Positions 53,236 through 62,625 of a DNA stretch of 64,000 nucleotides are shown here, piece by piece (position 1 is the stretch's first letter; every line of letters begins with the position of its first letter). The stretch is from contig JBJDZG010000004.1 in the NCBI GenBank assembly GCA_051867875.1, positions 62,001 through 126,000 on the forward strand, given 5' to 3'. A model generated the notes under the pieces. That model saw only the letters and a program-made list of their open reading frames with translations. It made no database searches and had not been told where the DNA came from. The DNA is from RGIG4608 sp051867875 (lineage in GTDB: Bacteria; Bacillota; Clostridia; Oscillospirales; CAG-272). A program made the position numbers and the translations under genes.

Positions 53236-53766
53236 ATGCGACAATTCACCGAAAAGGACGCTATAAAAAATCTGCAAACCTATCTTCGCGCCCTGAATTT
53301 GGCAGACAGGACCTACCCCGAGGTTACGGTTGACGGAATTTTTGACTCAAAAACCAAGGACGCCCTGATTGAATTTCAAAAGCGGAACGGACTTGAACCT
53401 ACGGGTGTGGCTGACAGGAAAACCTGGGATATGTTATATGGGCAGTATCTTGACATTCTGCATAAAAGCTCCCTTCCCGGACCCATAATTCCCTTTCCGT
53501 CGTATCCCGATTCGTACACTATAAAGAGGGGTGAGAAAAGCTTTCTCGTGAGCATAGTGCAGTATCTGTTAAACGAGATAGGCACGGTTTTCAACACCTT
53601 TGAGCCCATCGCAATCGACGGAGAATACGGCCCCGAAACCGAAAAAGCCGTCAGACTCTTTCAGGTAACGAGCGCATTAAAGCCCACGGGCGAAGTTGAC
53701 AGAATAACGTGGGACGCTCTCTCCCATATATATAATATTTCGGCTCATTATATAGAACAAAATTAA
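53236..53766 (+). CDS. Protein of two peptidoglycan-binding repeats
   Basis: A 176-residue protein made of two PG_binding_1 domains (TVDGIFDSKTKDALIEFQKRNGLEPTG-type pattern at about 12-70; IDGEYGPETEKAVRLFQ at about 95-170). No signal peptide. It lies 4 bases after the SpoIID-like gene and likely works with it; the repeats are closely related to those of its neighbour. Confidence 0.85.
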   Translation: MRQFTEKDAIKNLQTYLRALNLADRTYPEVTVDGIFDSKTKDALIEFQKRNGLEPTGVADRKTWDMLYGQYLDILHKSSLPGPIIPFPSYPDSYTIKRGEKSFLVSIVQYLLNEIGTVFNTFEPIAIDGEYGPETEKAVRLFQVTSALKPTGEVDRITWDALSHIYNISAHYIEQN

Positions 53767-53822
53767 ATAAACCGTAAAGAATCGGTCAAATATAAGGTAT
53801 CTTGTAATTATCGGAGGAGTGT

Positions 53823-56081
53823 ATGGAAAACAGATTCACTCAAAGGGCGCAAAATGCCTTGATATTGGCTCTGCGGGAGGCGGAGGGCTTCGGTCACACT
53901 TATATAGGCAGCGAGCATCTTTTGCTCGGAATTTTGCAGGAGCGTGATTCAGTAGCCTCGAAAATGCTCGGTAAGCGCGGGATATCCTATCAAAAAATCA
54001 AAAGCGACATTACTGCCGAAACCGATATCGGTACAAAAACGAGTCTCACCTCTCAAAATATTACTCCGAGGGTAAAAAAGATAATCGACGGGGCTTCAAA
54101 GCTCAGCGAAAAAAACAGTCAGAGTCTGATTGGAAGCGAGCATCTGCTATACTGTCTTCTTGCCGAAAACGACTGCTTAGCCGTCCGCATGCTTGAAAAG
54201 AACGGGCTCTTTGTAAGCGAGATGCAAAGCGACATTATCTCATTCATTCACACGTCCGTAAGGCCGCGGAAAAGCAACGACGGGAACAAATCCTCTTCCC
54301 TTGACACCTACGGCAGAAATCTGATAGAGATAGCACGCTCGGGCAAGATAGACCCCACACTCTGCCGTGAAAAAGAAACCGAACGGGTGATACAGATACT
54401 CTGCCGAAGGACGAAAAATAACCCTTGTCTTATCGGAGAGCCGGGAGTGGGCAAAACCGCCGTCGTCGAGGGGCTCGCCATGCGTATAGCGGACGGAAAA
54501 GTCCCCGCCCTGCTCGCTTCCAAGAGCATTTACGCGCTCGACATTCCGTCACTTATCGCGGGCGCAAAATACAGAGGAGAATTCGAGGACAGAATTAAGA
54601 GCGTAATGGCGGAATGTCAGAAAAATCCCGATATTATTCTCTTTATTGACGAGATACACACAATAATCGGCGCGGGCAGTGCCGAGGGAGCCATTGATGC
54701 GGCAAATATTCTCAAACCCGCCCTCTCTCGCGGAGAAATACAGATAATAGGCGCTACCACCATAACCGAGTACCGCAGACACATTGAGCGCGACAGCGCG
54801 CTTGAGAGAAGATTTCAGCCCGTAAACGTCAACGAGCCGAGCGCAGAGGAAACCGAAAAAATTCTATTCGGGCTCCGTGAGCGGTACGAAAAGCATCACG
54901 GGCTCGTCATCTCCGACGAGGCGGTAAGGGCGGCAGTTGAGCTCTCCGTCAGATATATAAACGACCGTTTTCTTCCCGACAAGGCGATAGACCTCGTTGA
55001 CGAAGCGGCTTCGCACGTAAAGCTCGAAAGCTTTACAAATTCCAAAAAGGTCAAATCGGGGAAAAAACCGACGGTAACGTACGAGGATATCGCGCGCGTC
55101 GTTAAGGATTGGACGAATATTCCCGTAAGCAGACTGCTTGAGGGTGAAAATGAAAGGCTTCTCTCGCTTGAAGAGCACCTCAAAGAAAAAATCATCGGTC
55201 AGAATGAAGCAATCGAGCTTCTTGCACACGCGATTAGACGCGGGCGGACGGGGTTAAAGCTTGCAGACCGCCCGACAGGCTCGTTTCTTCTCGTAGGTCC
55301 GACAGGAGTAGGCAAAACAGAGCTCTGTTTACACCTTTCCGAGATACTTTTCGGTTCAAAAAATGCGCTCATTCGCTTTGATATGTCGGAATATATGGAA
55401 AAGCACAGCGTATCAAAGCTCATCGGCGCGCCGCCGGGATACGTGGGCTACGGCGAGGGCGGACTGCTGACTGAAAAGGTGCGGACGAAGCCCTATTCGA
55501 TAGTGCTTTTTGACGAGATAGAAAAGGCACACCCCGAAATCTTTAATCTTCTGCTTCAAATTTTTGAGGACGGCACGCTCACCGACGCGCAGGGACGGAA
55601 AGTGAGCTTTAAGAACACGCTGATAATAATGACCTCAAATCTCGGCTCCGGAAAGGAGCAAAACACCCCGCTCGGCTTTTTCGTTCAAAACGACGGAAAA
55701 ACGCAGGAACGCGACAGAGAAAAAGTCATCAGGCGTGAGATTGAGCGCACTTTTAAGAGCGAATTTATCAGCAGAATTGACGAGATAATCGTATTCAATT
55801 CCCTCTCGCGCGAAAATATAGAACAGATATGCGCCCTTATGCTCGATTCGCTGCGGGAAAGGCTCTCAAAGATGAATATTGACATAGAATTTTCGCAAGA
55901 CGTAATAAAAAAGCTCGCGGACGGAGCGTTCGACGAAAAAAGCGGTGCGCGCAAGGTTCGCAGAGAGATACGGAGACTTATCGAAAACACTGTTTCGAGC
56001 AAGCTCCTTGAAGGTAAAATAAGATACGGAGACAAGATAAGAGCGGAATTAATCGACGGTGAAATAGCCTTTGTCAAATAA
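53823..56081 (+). CDS. clpC: ClpC-like AAA+ unfoldase lacking the middle domain
   Basis: Unfolds proteins for ClpP. 752 residues: two Clp_N repeats (about 1-145, HTYIGSEHLLLGIL and SLIGSEHLLYCLL), AAA1 with GEPGVGKTAVVEG and ILFIDEIHTIIGAG, AAA2 with VGPTGVGKTELC and VLFDEIEKAHPEIF, and an LGF loop (NTPLGFFVQ) that matches ClpP-docking tripeptides. Between AAA1 and AAA2 only a short KKVKSGKKPTVTYEDIA link remains; the coiled-coil M-domain that binds MecA in ClpC is missing. ctsR, mcsA and mcsB are not adjacent. Could equally be called a ClpA/ClpC-type protein. Confidence 0.88.
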   Translation: MENRFTQRAQNALILALREAEGFGHTYIGSEHLLLGILQERDSVASKMLGKRGISYQKIKSDITAETDIGTKTSLTSQNITPRVKKIIDGASKLSEKNSQSLIGSEHLLYCLLAENDCLAVRMLEKNGLFVSEMQSDIISFIHTSVRPRKSNDGNKSSSLDTYGRNLIEIARSGKIDPTLCREKETERVIQILCRRTKNNPCLIGEPGVGKTAVVEGLAMRIADGKVPALLASKSIYALDIPSLIAGAKYRGEFEDRIKSVMAECQKNPDIILFIDEIHTIIGAGSAEGAIDAANILKPALSRGEIQIIGATTITEYRRHIERDSALERRFQPVNVNEPSAEETEKILFGLRERYEKHHGLVISDEAVRAAVELSVRYINDRFLPDKAIDLVDEAASHVKLESFTNSKKVKSGKKPTVTYEDIARVVKDWTNIPVSRLLEGENERLLSLEEHLKEKIIGQNEAIELLAHAIRRGRTGLKLADRPTGSFLLVGPTGVGKTELCLHLSEILFGSKNALIRFDMSEYMEKHSVSKLIGAPPGYVGYGEGGLLTEKVRTKPYSIVLFDEIEKAHPEIFNLLLQIFEDGTLTDAQGRKVSFKNTLIIMTSNLGSGKEQNTPLGFFVQNDGKTQERDREKVIRREIERTFKSEFISRIDEIIVFNSLSRENIEQICALMLDSLRERLSKMNIDIEFSQDVIKKLADGAFDEKSGARKVRREIRRLIENTVSSKLLEGKIRYGDKIRAELIDGEIAFVK

Positions 56082-56109
56082 AAAGCTCTCGCTTTTGCGA
56101 GAGCTTTTT
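56080..56109. terminator. Bidirectional terminator between clpC and the membrane protein gene
   Basis: AAAAAGCTCTCGC and GCGAGAGCTTTTT (56080-56092, 56097-56109) with a TTTT loop; U-runs on both strands. Confidence 0.9.
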
Positions 56110-56122
56110 GCATATCTATAAA

Positions 56123-56680
56123 TCAATTCTGCGCATTGCCGCCATTTTGACTTTCGTCGGAAGTCTGCATAAACTCGGCACTTCTCGCTGCGGTATTCTT
56201 TTCGGCATTGAGAGCTTTTACCTTGTTTACAACAAAGCTTACGCCTCCGCCGACACAGAACAGAATACCGATAAGAAGGTCTCCTAAATACGCGCTCAAA
56301 ATTTCGGGTTCCTCAAAGAATATGGGGATTGCCTGTACGGACTCAAAGAAATTGAGTGTATAATCGACCTCTCCGCTCTCGAACCAGCCCTGATATGCAA
56401 CGTAAATATCATATCCTACGCAGAGATACCAAGCAAGAACTATAACGAGAAGCGCAATGACCACGGAAATGATTGTACCCTTGACACTTTCCTTTTTTGC
56501 AAAAATGCTATATCCTTTAACTGCGCAAACAGCACCTATGAGTCCGCTGATACCTGCGATAAATCCGAAAAGATAGAGGACAAACCAAAGAGCCCCTCCC
56601 GCAAGCGAGAACAAAAATGCTCCTACTATACCCGCTACTACGTTTTCATTTGTCTTTTCATTTGCGTCAAAACCGTTCAT
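56123..56680 (-). CDS. Four-span membrane protein of unknown function
   Basis: A 185-residue protein with about four hydrophobic segments (AGIVGAFLFSLAGGALWF, a Gly-rich second span, VVIALLVIVLAWYLC and GDLLIGILFCVGGGV) and a polar, Asn/Ser-rich C-terminus. The start at 56680 fits an AGGAAGG site better than a TTG two codons upstream. It follows rpoD by 27 bases on the same strand and may be in its operon. I do not recognise the family. Confidence 0.72.
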   Translation of the reverse strand: MNGFDANEKTNENVVAGIVGAFLFSLAGGALWFVLYLFGFIAGISGLIGAVCAVKGYSIFAKKESVKGTIISVVIALLVIVLAWYLCVGYDIYVAYQGWFESGEVDYTLNFFESVQAIPIFFEEPEILSAYLGDLLIGILFCVGGGVSFVVNKVKALNAEKNTAARSAEFMQTSDESQNGGNAQN

Positions 56681-56707
56681 AATCAAAATTCCTTCCTATG
56701 TAGTCAA

Positions 56708-57811
56708 TTAGTCCAAAAATCCCTTAAGGTGTCTTGCACGGCTGGGGTGGCGGAGCTTACGGAGCGCCTTAGCCTCAATCTGACGGATACGCTCTCTCGT
56801 GATATCAAACTCTTTGCCGACCTCTTCAAGCGTGCGTGAGCGTCCGTCGTAAAGTCCGAAACGGAGTTTAATGACGTGCTCCTCACGGGGTGTGAGTGTG
56901 TGGAGCTCGCGCTCGATTACCTCACGCAAGATAGTAGCGGAGGCAATTTCAGAGGGTTGAGGCGCGTCATCGTCGGGAATGAAATCGCCGAGATGGCTGT
57001 CCTCTTCCTCGCCGATGGGAGTTTCAAGAGATACGGGGTCCTGAGCTATCTTCATAATCTCTCTTACCTTTTCGGCGGACATACCCATCTTCTCGCCTAT
57101 CTCCTCAGCGGTAGCCTCTCTGCCTAGCTCCTGAAGCATCTGACGAGAATAGCGTGATACCTTGTGTATAGTTTCAACCATGTGAACGGGAATCCTGATA
57201 GTTCTCGCCTGGTCAGCGATAGCACGCGTAATTGCCTGCCTTATCCACCATGTTGCGTAAGTGGAGAACTTGAATCCCTTTTCATAGTCGAATTTGTCAA
57301 CAGCCTTCATAAGACCGATATTACCCTCTTGGATAAGGTCAAGGAAGAACATTCCTTTGCCGACGTATCTCTTTGCGATACTTACTACAAGGCGAAGGTT
57401 TGCCTCAACGAGTCTGTTTTTAGCTTCTTCGTCGCCCTGAGCCATTCGCTCGGCGAGCTCTTTTTCCTCCTCAGGAGTAAGAAGCGGAACGCGTCCTATC
57501 TCCTTTAAGTACATACGAACGGGGTCGTCAATCTGAACACCGCCCTGCTCGAGAAGCTTCTCCATATTGTCGGTGGTAGTGAGCTTTTCAACCTCGCTCT
57601 CAATCTCGGAAAGCTCCGCGCTGGAAATATCGTCGGAGAGGATTATTCCGTTATCCTCAAGCTCGTCGTAGAGCTTGTCCATAGTGTCAAGGTCGTAGTC
57701 CATCTCTTCCATAGCTTCGTCGAGGTCCGCCATAGTGACTCCCTCTTTTTTGCTCTTTTCAATGAACTCCTCAACGTCAATTCTTTTGTTTGTATCTTTT
57801 TCTGCCTTCAT
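56708..57811 (-). CDS. rpoD: Primary RNA polymerase sigma factor
   Basis: Housekeeping sigma-70 (SigA), 367 residues. Region 1.2 (DDPVRMYLKEIGRVPLLT), region 2 (NLRLVVSIAKRYVGKGM, then LIQEGNIGLMKAVDKF and the -10-binding FSTYATWWIRQAITRAIADQ), region 3 (RIPVHMVETI) and region 4 (LTPREEHVIKLRFGL, TRERIRQIEAKALRKLR). A short acidic N-terminus stands for region 1.1. It starts 2 bases after the primase stop, the classic dnaG-rpoD operon. Confidence 0.97.
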   Translation of the reverse strand: MKAEKDTNKRIDVEEFIEKSKKEGVTMADLDEAMEEMDYDLDTMDKLYDELEDNGIILSDDISSAELSEIESEVEKLTTTDNMEKLLEQGGVQIDDPVRMYLKEIGRVPLLTPEEEKELAERMAQGDEEAKNRLVEANLRLVVSIAKRYVGKGMFFLDLIQEGNIGLMKAVDKFDYEKGFKFSTYATWWIRQAITRAIADQARTIRIPVHMVETIHKVSRYSRQMLQELGREATAEEIGEKMGMSAEKVREIMKIAQDPVSLETPIGEEEDSHLGDFIPDDDAPQPSEIASATILREVIERELHTLTPREEHVIKLRFGLYDGRSRTLEEVGKEFDITRERIRQIEAKALRKLRHPSRARHLKGFLD

Positions 57812-57813
57812 AT

Positions 57814-59613
57814 TTATCCTTCCGTTCCCTTTCTCTGATTCTTTATTTTTTCCTGCTTTTGGCGGAGTGTAGCAAACTTGTCACCGCTTTCGGCACTCTT
57901 TTTCTTTTGATTTTCCGCTTTGAGCGAGCTTACCGAGGTATCAAAAACCTCTCTGCCGTTTTCGCTGAGAAGCAGTCTGTTTTGCCTCATTTTTTCAAGT
58001 CTGCCCATCTCGTCGGCTGAAAAATACTGACCGAGCATGGCGGGCAGGAACTCATCGGAGCTTTTCTGTATCTCCATAATGCTCTCGAAAACTTTTCTTC
58101 CGAATGAGGTTACGAAGTCGCCCGCGCTGAGCTCAATTTTTCCCGAAGCCACACCCTGACGGTACTCGTCAAAGATGAGGAGCAAGCCGAGAATATTCTC
58201 CTCAATGGCGTTTGCGGAAACGAATTTCACGGCGTCGGGATTAATCCTGTCGCCGATATTTTTTATCGACATTTGTGCTTCCTTGCTCTCGTTTCTTCTG
58301 TACTCGCTCATCCGCTTGCGAACAGTGCGCTCAACATTGTTTTTGAGCACGTCAACGGGGAGCTTCAATATTTCGCTCGCCTTGGCGAGGAATATCTCTC
58401 TTTCAACACTCGACGGGCTCTCTGCAATAATGTCGCAAATGGCGTTTGAAGCCTTTATCTTATCGTCGGGAATCTGCAAATCGAGTCCCGATAGCGCACG
58501 GCTTACCTTGAAATCAAAGCCCGTTCTGCTCTCGCCGAGCAGTGCGCGGAAGCGGTCCGCACCGAATTTCTTTATGTATTCGTCGGGGTCTTTTGCGCCG
58601 ACGACTTTTAGTATTCTTACTTCCATACCGACATCGGTAAGAATTTTTATCGCTCTGTCGGTGGCTCTCTGACCTGCCTCGTCGGAGTCGTAGAGGAGAA
58701 TTACCTTTTTTGTATATTTAGTCATCATTCTCGCCTGCTCCTGCGTCAGAGCCGTGCCGAGAGTAGCGACTGCGTTTTCAAATCCCGCCTCGTGAAGCGC
58801 GATGACGTCCATATAGCCCTCGCACAAAATAAGCTGCTCGGAACAATGATTTTTTGCAAAATTCAGTGCAAAAAGGTTTTTGCTCTTCTTAAATCCGGGA
58901 GTGTCCGAGGTGTTCAGATACTTTGGCTTTGAGTCGTCCATAACCCGTCCGCCGAAGCCTATGACGTTTCCCGTTACGTCGATTATCGGAAAGATTACTC
59001 TGTTTCTGAAATAGTCGTAGAGCTTGCCCGATTTCTGGCTTCTTCCGCAGAGAAATCCGTCTATGAGCTCCTGCTCGCTAAATCCGAGCTTTTTCATGTG
59101 GTCGGTAAGACCGAAGAAATTATTCGGCGCATAGCCGAGCCCGAAGCGCTTAACCGTTGCCATGCTGAGCTTTCTTTTGCCGACAAAGTAGCCGAGCGCA
59201 TCCTTGCCGATATTCCCGTCGAAAAGGTTTTCGCGGAAATATTTTGCGGCGGCGAGGTTCATCTCGTAAACTCTCTTTCGGCTCATTCCATTAGAACCTA
59301 TCTCGTCCTTGTCGTGCGGAACGGTAATTCCCGCGCGGTTTGCCAAAAATTCGACCGCCGACGGATAATCGAGGTTTTCCGCCTTCATCACGAACGTGAT
59401 AGCATCTCCTCCCGCTCCGCAGCCGAAGCAGTAAAAGCTGTTGGTACTCGGAAAGACTGTAAACGAGGGGCTTCGCTCGCTGTGGAAGGGGCAGAGTCCG
59501 TTCATGTTCGAGCCCGCACGCTTTAGCGTTACGTAAGAGCCTATCAAATCGGAGATATCCGTTCTCGCAATTATCTCTTCGATTATCTCACGCGGTATGA
59601 GCACCCCGTCCAC
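57814..59613 (-). CDS. dnaG: DNA primase
   Basis: Makes RNA primers for replication. 599 residues: N-terminal zinc-binding domain (CPFHSERSPSFTV, then FYCFGC), RNA polymerase core with GFGGRVM and Toprim EGYMDVIALHEAG and DSDEAGQRA, and a C-terminal helicase-binding domain. The start codon is GTG at 59613, set by AAAGGAAAG upstream; a second GTG lies three codons in. Directly upstream of rpoD. Confidence 0.96.
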   Translation of the reverse strand: MDGVLIPREIIEEIIARTDISDLIGSYVTLKRAGSNMNGLCPFHSERSPSFTVFPSTNSFYCFGCGAGGDAITFVMKAENLDYPSAVEFLANRAGITVPHDKDEIGSNGMSRKRVYEMNLAAAKYFRENLFDGNIGKDALGYFVGKRKLSMATVKRFGLGYAPNNFFGLTDHMKKLGFSEQELIDGFLCGRSQKSGKLYDYFRNRVIFPIIDVTGNVIGFGGRVMDDSKPKYLNTSDTPGFKKSKNLFALNFAKNHCSEQLILCEGYMDVIALHEAGFENAVATLGTALTQEQARMMTKYTKKVILLYDSDEAGQRATDRAIKILTDVGMEVRILKVVGAKDPDEYIKKFGADRFRALLGESRTGFDFKVSRALSGLDLQIPDDKIKASNAICDIIAESPSSVEREIFLAKASEILKLPVDVLKNNVERTVRKRMSEYRRNESKEAQMSIKNIGDRINPDAVKFVSANAIEENILGLLLIFDEYRQGVASGKIELSAGDFVTSFGRKVFESIMEIQKSSDEFLPAMLGQYFSADEMGRLEKMRQNRLLLSENGREVFDTSVSSLKAENQKKKSAESGDKFATLRQKQEKIKNQRKGTEG

Positions 59614-59667
59614 CTTCTTTCCTTTTGATATTTATCCTTTTATTCGTCATCACTATATAATATACGC

Positions 59668-59708
59668 AAAAAAATGCAAAAATACTTTTTTTATTTTTGC
59701 ATTTTTTT
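59668..59708. terminator. AT-rich bidirectional terminator between yigZ and dnaG
   Basis: A 17-bp stem of AAAAAAATGCAAAAATA and its complement (59668-59684, 59692-59708) with a 7-base loop, flanked by T-rich sequence. It should end the yigZ transcript before dnaG. Confidence 0.72.
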
Positions 59709-59739
59709 CGTTTTTTATTCGATTTTTATCATTTTTTTA

Positions 59740-60375
59740 TCATTTTGCGTCAAAGCGCTCGCCAATTTTGACCGCTGTGCTCTTTCCCGAGCTGATTTCG
59801 ACTATTTTGCTGCAAATCTCTTCCGAAAAATCCGCTTTCACGGCAAAGCCGAGTCTTACGCTGTCGGAAAAATCGGTATAGTCGATTATCGCGCTGCATC
59901 TGTCGAGCTCGAGCGATATCCGCTGATAATCCGAGTACGAGCAAGCCGTCTCGAACACCGCGTAGTTCTCAAACTGCACGACGCCTGCGTCATCAAGCGC
60001 GAGCTTTGCTCCGAGCGAATACGCGTGAACGAGTCCGCCCGTGCCGAGAAGAGTACCGCCGAAATAGCGGGTTACAACTACCGCCACGTCGTCAACACCG
60101 CTCTTTTTTATCACGTCAAGCACGGGCTTGCCCGCAGTGCCCGCAGGCTCGCCGTCGTCGGAGTAACGGCAGAGCACGCCTTTTTTCATAACGTATCCGA
60201 AAACGTTGTGCGTGGCGTCCTTGTGCTTCTCTTTTATCTCTTTTATAAAGGCGTTTGCGCTCTCCTCGTCTGTCACGTGACGCGCGTAGCCGATAAAAAT
60301 TGACCTTTTTTCTTCAAATCGGGCAACACCGTCGCCCTTGACGGTTACGTATATTTTCGTTTCGTTTTCAGCCAC
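59740..60375 (-). CDS. yigZ: YigZ/IMPACT-family protein
   Basis: A 211-residue two-domain protein: N-terminal UPF0029/Impact domain (SIFIGYARHVTDEE, ATHNVFGYV, SDDGEPAGTAGKPVLDV, VVVTRYFGGTLLGTGGL) and a C-terminal ferredoxin-like DUF1949 domain. The family is linked to translation regulation; the bacterial role is unclear. Start codon GTG after AAAGGGGG. Last gene of murI-hflX-yigZ. Confidence 0.9.
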   Translation of the reverse strand: MAENETKIYVTVKGDGVARFEEKRSIFIGYARHVTDEESANAFIKEIKEKHKDATHNVFGYVMKKGVLCRYSDDGEPAGTAGKPVLDVIKKSGVDDVAVVVTRYFGGTLLGTGGLVHAYSLGAKLALDDAGVVQFENYAVFETACSYSDYQRISLELDRCSAIIDYTDFSDSVRLGFAVKADFSEEICSKIVEISSGKSTAVKIGERFDAK

Positions 60376-60411
60376 GGTGTTACCCCCTTTGCTTGATAGT
60401 CTTAAAATTCG

Positions 60412-61728
60412 TTAAAAATCTTCCATTTTCTCAGGTCTTGCGGTGTCGTACTTTTTGAGCATACCGCGCACCTTACCGTCAACAGTCGCCACGACGGTTA
60501 CGCCTTCTGCACCGTAGTCAACGGACTCAACGGTGGCGTTTTTATAAAGAATATTGAGAGCAGACTGCTCCGCGTTGGGTATGAAGAACGTCACACGGCT
60601 CTTGCCCTCGTGAATGATATCCTCAATCTTTGAAAGAAGCGTATCGATTCCCTCTCCGCTCTTTGCGGAAATGGCGCAGACCACTCTGTTTGGGTCAACG
60701 CTGTCCGCAATATAGGACGGCAGACCTGCACTTACGCCGAGGTCGCATTTGTTGTAGACATATACGGTGGGCTTGCCCGAAGCTCCGAGCTCTGCAAGCA
60801 GGCTCTCGGTTACGTCGAGCTGTTCGCCCGCCTCGTCGTCGTGCGCGTCAATTATTATCATAAGAATATCCGCGTAAACCGCCTCGTCAAGCGTGGATTT
60901 GAACGCTTTTACAAGGTGATGAGGTAGCTTTCTTATAAATCCTACCGTGTCCGTGAGAAGCACCGTTTCACCGCAAGGAAGCTTTAACTTTCTCGTCGTC
61001 GGGTCAAGCGTTGCAAAGAGCTTATTCTCTGCCAAAATACCCGCATCGGTGAGCGTATTGAGCAAAGTGGATTTGCCCGCATTGGTATATCCCACGATAG
61101 CTATCTGCGGAACGCCCGAGCGGTCGCGCGAGGCGCGCATCGTCTTTCTCGTTTTTTCGAGCTCGTCAAGCTCCGCTTCAAGCGCAACTATTCTGCGCTT
61201 CATGTGACGTCGGTCGCTTTCGAGCTTGCTCTCGCCGGGACCTCTCGTTCCAATACCGCCTCCGAGTCTTGAAAGCTCCGTTCCCTTACCGATAAGCCTC
61301 GGTGCTGTGTATTTGAGCTGTGCAAGCTCTACCTGGAGCTTGCCCTCTCCCGTCGTTGCGTGAAGAGCGAAAATATCGAGAATGAGCATCGAGCGGTCAA
61401 TGACGCTGACGCCGTCGCCGATATCGTCCTCAATGTTTCTTATCTGTGAGGGAGAAAGCTCCGTATCGAAAACGACAAGTTTTATCCCGTTGTTTTTGCA
61501 GAGCTCCGAAAGCTCTGCGATTTTTCCGCTGCCGATTACCGTTCTCGGGTCGGGAGTTTCCTTATTCTGAACGAGGCGCGCAAATTCGTCGCCCCCCGCA
61601 GTATCGAGAAGCCTTGCAAGCTCATCGAGCTCCTTTTCGACCTCCGCAGCGCTGTTTTCTCTTGTAACTATACCCACAAGAACAGCCTTTGAAATGTGCT
61701 CCTGTGTATTCTTAAAATCTAACTGCAT
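60412..61728 (-). CDS. hflX: GTPase HflX
   Basis: Ribosome-associated GTPase that rescues stalled ribosomes under stress. 438 residues: N-terminal HflX domain (VVFDTELSPSQIRNIE), glycine-rich linker (SRLGGGIGTRGPGESKLE), and a GTPase domain with G1 GYTNAGKSTLLN, G2/G3 LFATLDPTTRK and DTVGFIRKLPHHLV, and G4 NKCD. Its start overlaps the end of murI by 10 bases. Confidence 0.96.
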   Translation of the reverse strand: MQLDFKNTQEHISKAVLVGIVTRENSAAEVEKELDELARLLDTAGGDEFARLVQNKETPDPRTVIGSGKIAELSELCKNNGIKLVVFDTELSPSQIRNIEDDIGDGVSVIDRSMLILDIFALHATTGEGKLQVELAQLKYTAPRLIGKGTELSRLGGGIGTRGPGESKLESDRRHMKRRIVALEAELDELEKTRKTMRASRDRSGVPQIAIVGYTNAGKSTLLNTLTDAGILAENKLFATLDPTTRKLKLPCGETVLLTDTVGFIRKLPHHLVKAFKSTLDEAVYADILMIIIDAHDDEAGEQLDVTESLLAELGASGKPTVYVYNKCDLGVSAGLPSYIADSVDPNRVVCAISAKSGEGIDTLLSKIEDIIHEGKSRVTFFIPNAEQSALNILYKNATVESVDYGAEGVTVVATVDGKVRGMLKKYDTARPEKMEDF

Positions 61729-62519
61729 ACATTTTCACCTCCAAATCTTACTACCATAGATTTGCAGGGATTTATTTCATTTGGATACGACGAATCAATA
61801 TATTCGACCTTTCCGCCCTCGCCCGACTCGTTGAGAAGTCCTCTTTCTTCGAGCCTTCTCTTCGTTTGGAGCGCCGTTCCCTCACTTCCGTCGAAGATGA
61901 GCACGTCGCCGCCGAGCACCTTCTTTATGCTGTCCTTAACGAAAGGATAATGAGTGCAACCGAGCACCACGCAGTCGAGCTTCTGCTCCTTTAAGGGAGA
62001 GAGTAAGCTGTCAAGAAAACGTTCCAGCCCCTCGCCCTCAACCTCGCCTCTCTCGATAAATTCCACGAGTCCCGCGCACGCAAAAGGAATTACCCTCGCG
62101 TTTGCGCCGAAGCGGTCAAGAAGCGACAAAAACTTGTCCTCACAAAGTGTGAGCGGGGTTGCAAGTACCGCAACCGTAGGGCACTTGGACGAGAGCACCG
62201 CGGGCTTTAACGCCGGTTCAACACCGACGATAATATCATCGGGATACCTCTCTCTCAGCGCCGACACCGCAACGCTCGTCGCGGTATTGCAGGCGATAAC
62301 GAATGCCTTAACCCCTCTGCTTTTGAGCCTTTCGTAGACGGAAAAGGTCAGCGACCTTACCTCGTGGGCAGTCTTTACTCCGTAAGGCGCATTGGCAGTG
62401 TCGCCGAAATATATGAAATTTTCATCGGGAAGCACGCGACGCAGTTCCCTCAAAACGCTTATTCCTCCGATACCCGAGTCAAAAACCGCTATCGGCATAC
62501 GCTTATTCGGCATATCCAT
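61719..62519 (-). CDS. murI: Glutamate racemase
   Basis: Supplies D-glutamate for peptidoglycan. 266 residues with FDSGIGGISVLRELR, FGDTANAPYG, the first catalytic Cys in VIACNTATS and the second in VLGCTHYPF, plus DGSEGTA. Length is normal. First gene of the operon with hflX and yigZ. Confidence 0.96.
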   Translation of the reverse strand: MDMPNKRMPIAVFDSGIGGISVLRELRRVLPDENFIYFGDTANAPYGVKTAHEVRSLTFSVYERLKSRGVKAFVIACNTATSVAVSALRERYPDDIIVGVEPALKPAVLSSKCPTVAVLATPLTLCEDKFLSLLDRFGANARVIPFACAGLVEFIERGEVEGEGLERFLDSLLSPLKEQKLDCVVLGCTHYPFVKDSIKKVLGGDVLIFDGSEGTALQTKRRLEERGLLNESGEGGKVEYIDSSYPNEINPCKSMVVRFGGENVCS

Positions 62520-62544
62520 ATAAACCTCTGCTAATCAATTACTC

Positions 62545-62590
62545 CTGTGGTAAAAACACAATAAGGGCAAGTATGTGCGAATGCACACAG
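62545..62590 (-). terminator. Terminator after rpmE
   Basis: On the minus strand GGGCAAG pairs with CTTGCCC and an inner GTGTGC..GCACA stem adds to it (about 62555-62590), followed by a U-rich tail (TTATTGTGTTTTT). It lies between rpmE and murI. Confidence 0.78.
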
Positions 62591-62625
62591 CTTGCCCGTA
62601 GTTGCGAAATGTACTGATTTTTGAA

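Noticed and set aside
53784..53802. Possible CtsR heat-shock operator (GGTCAAATATAAGGT) before clpC
   Set aside because: Only one heptad fits the direct-repeat consensus; the second half is out of register.
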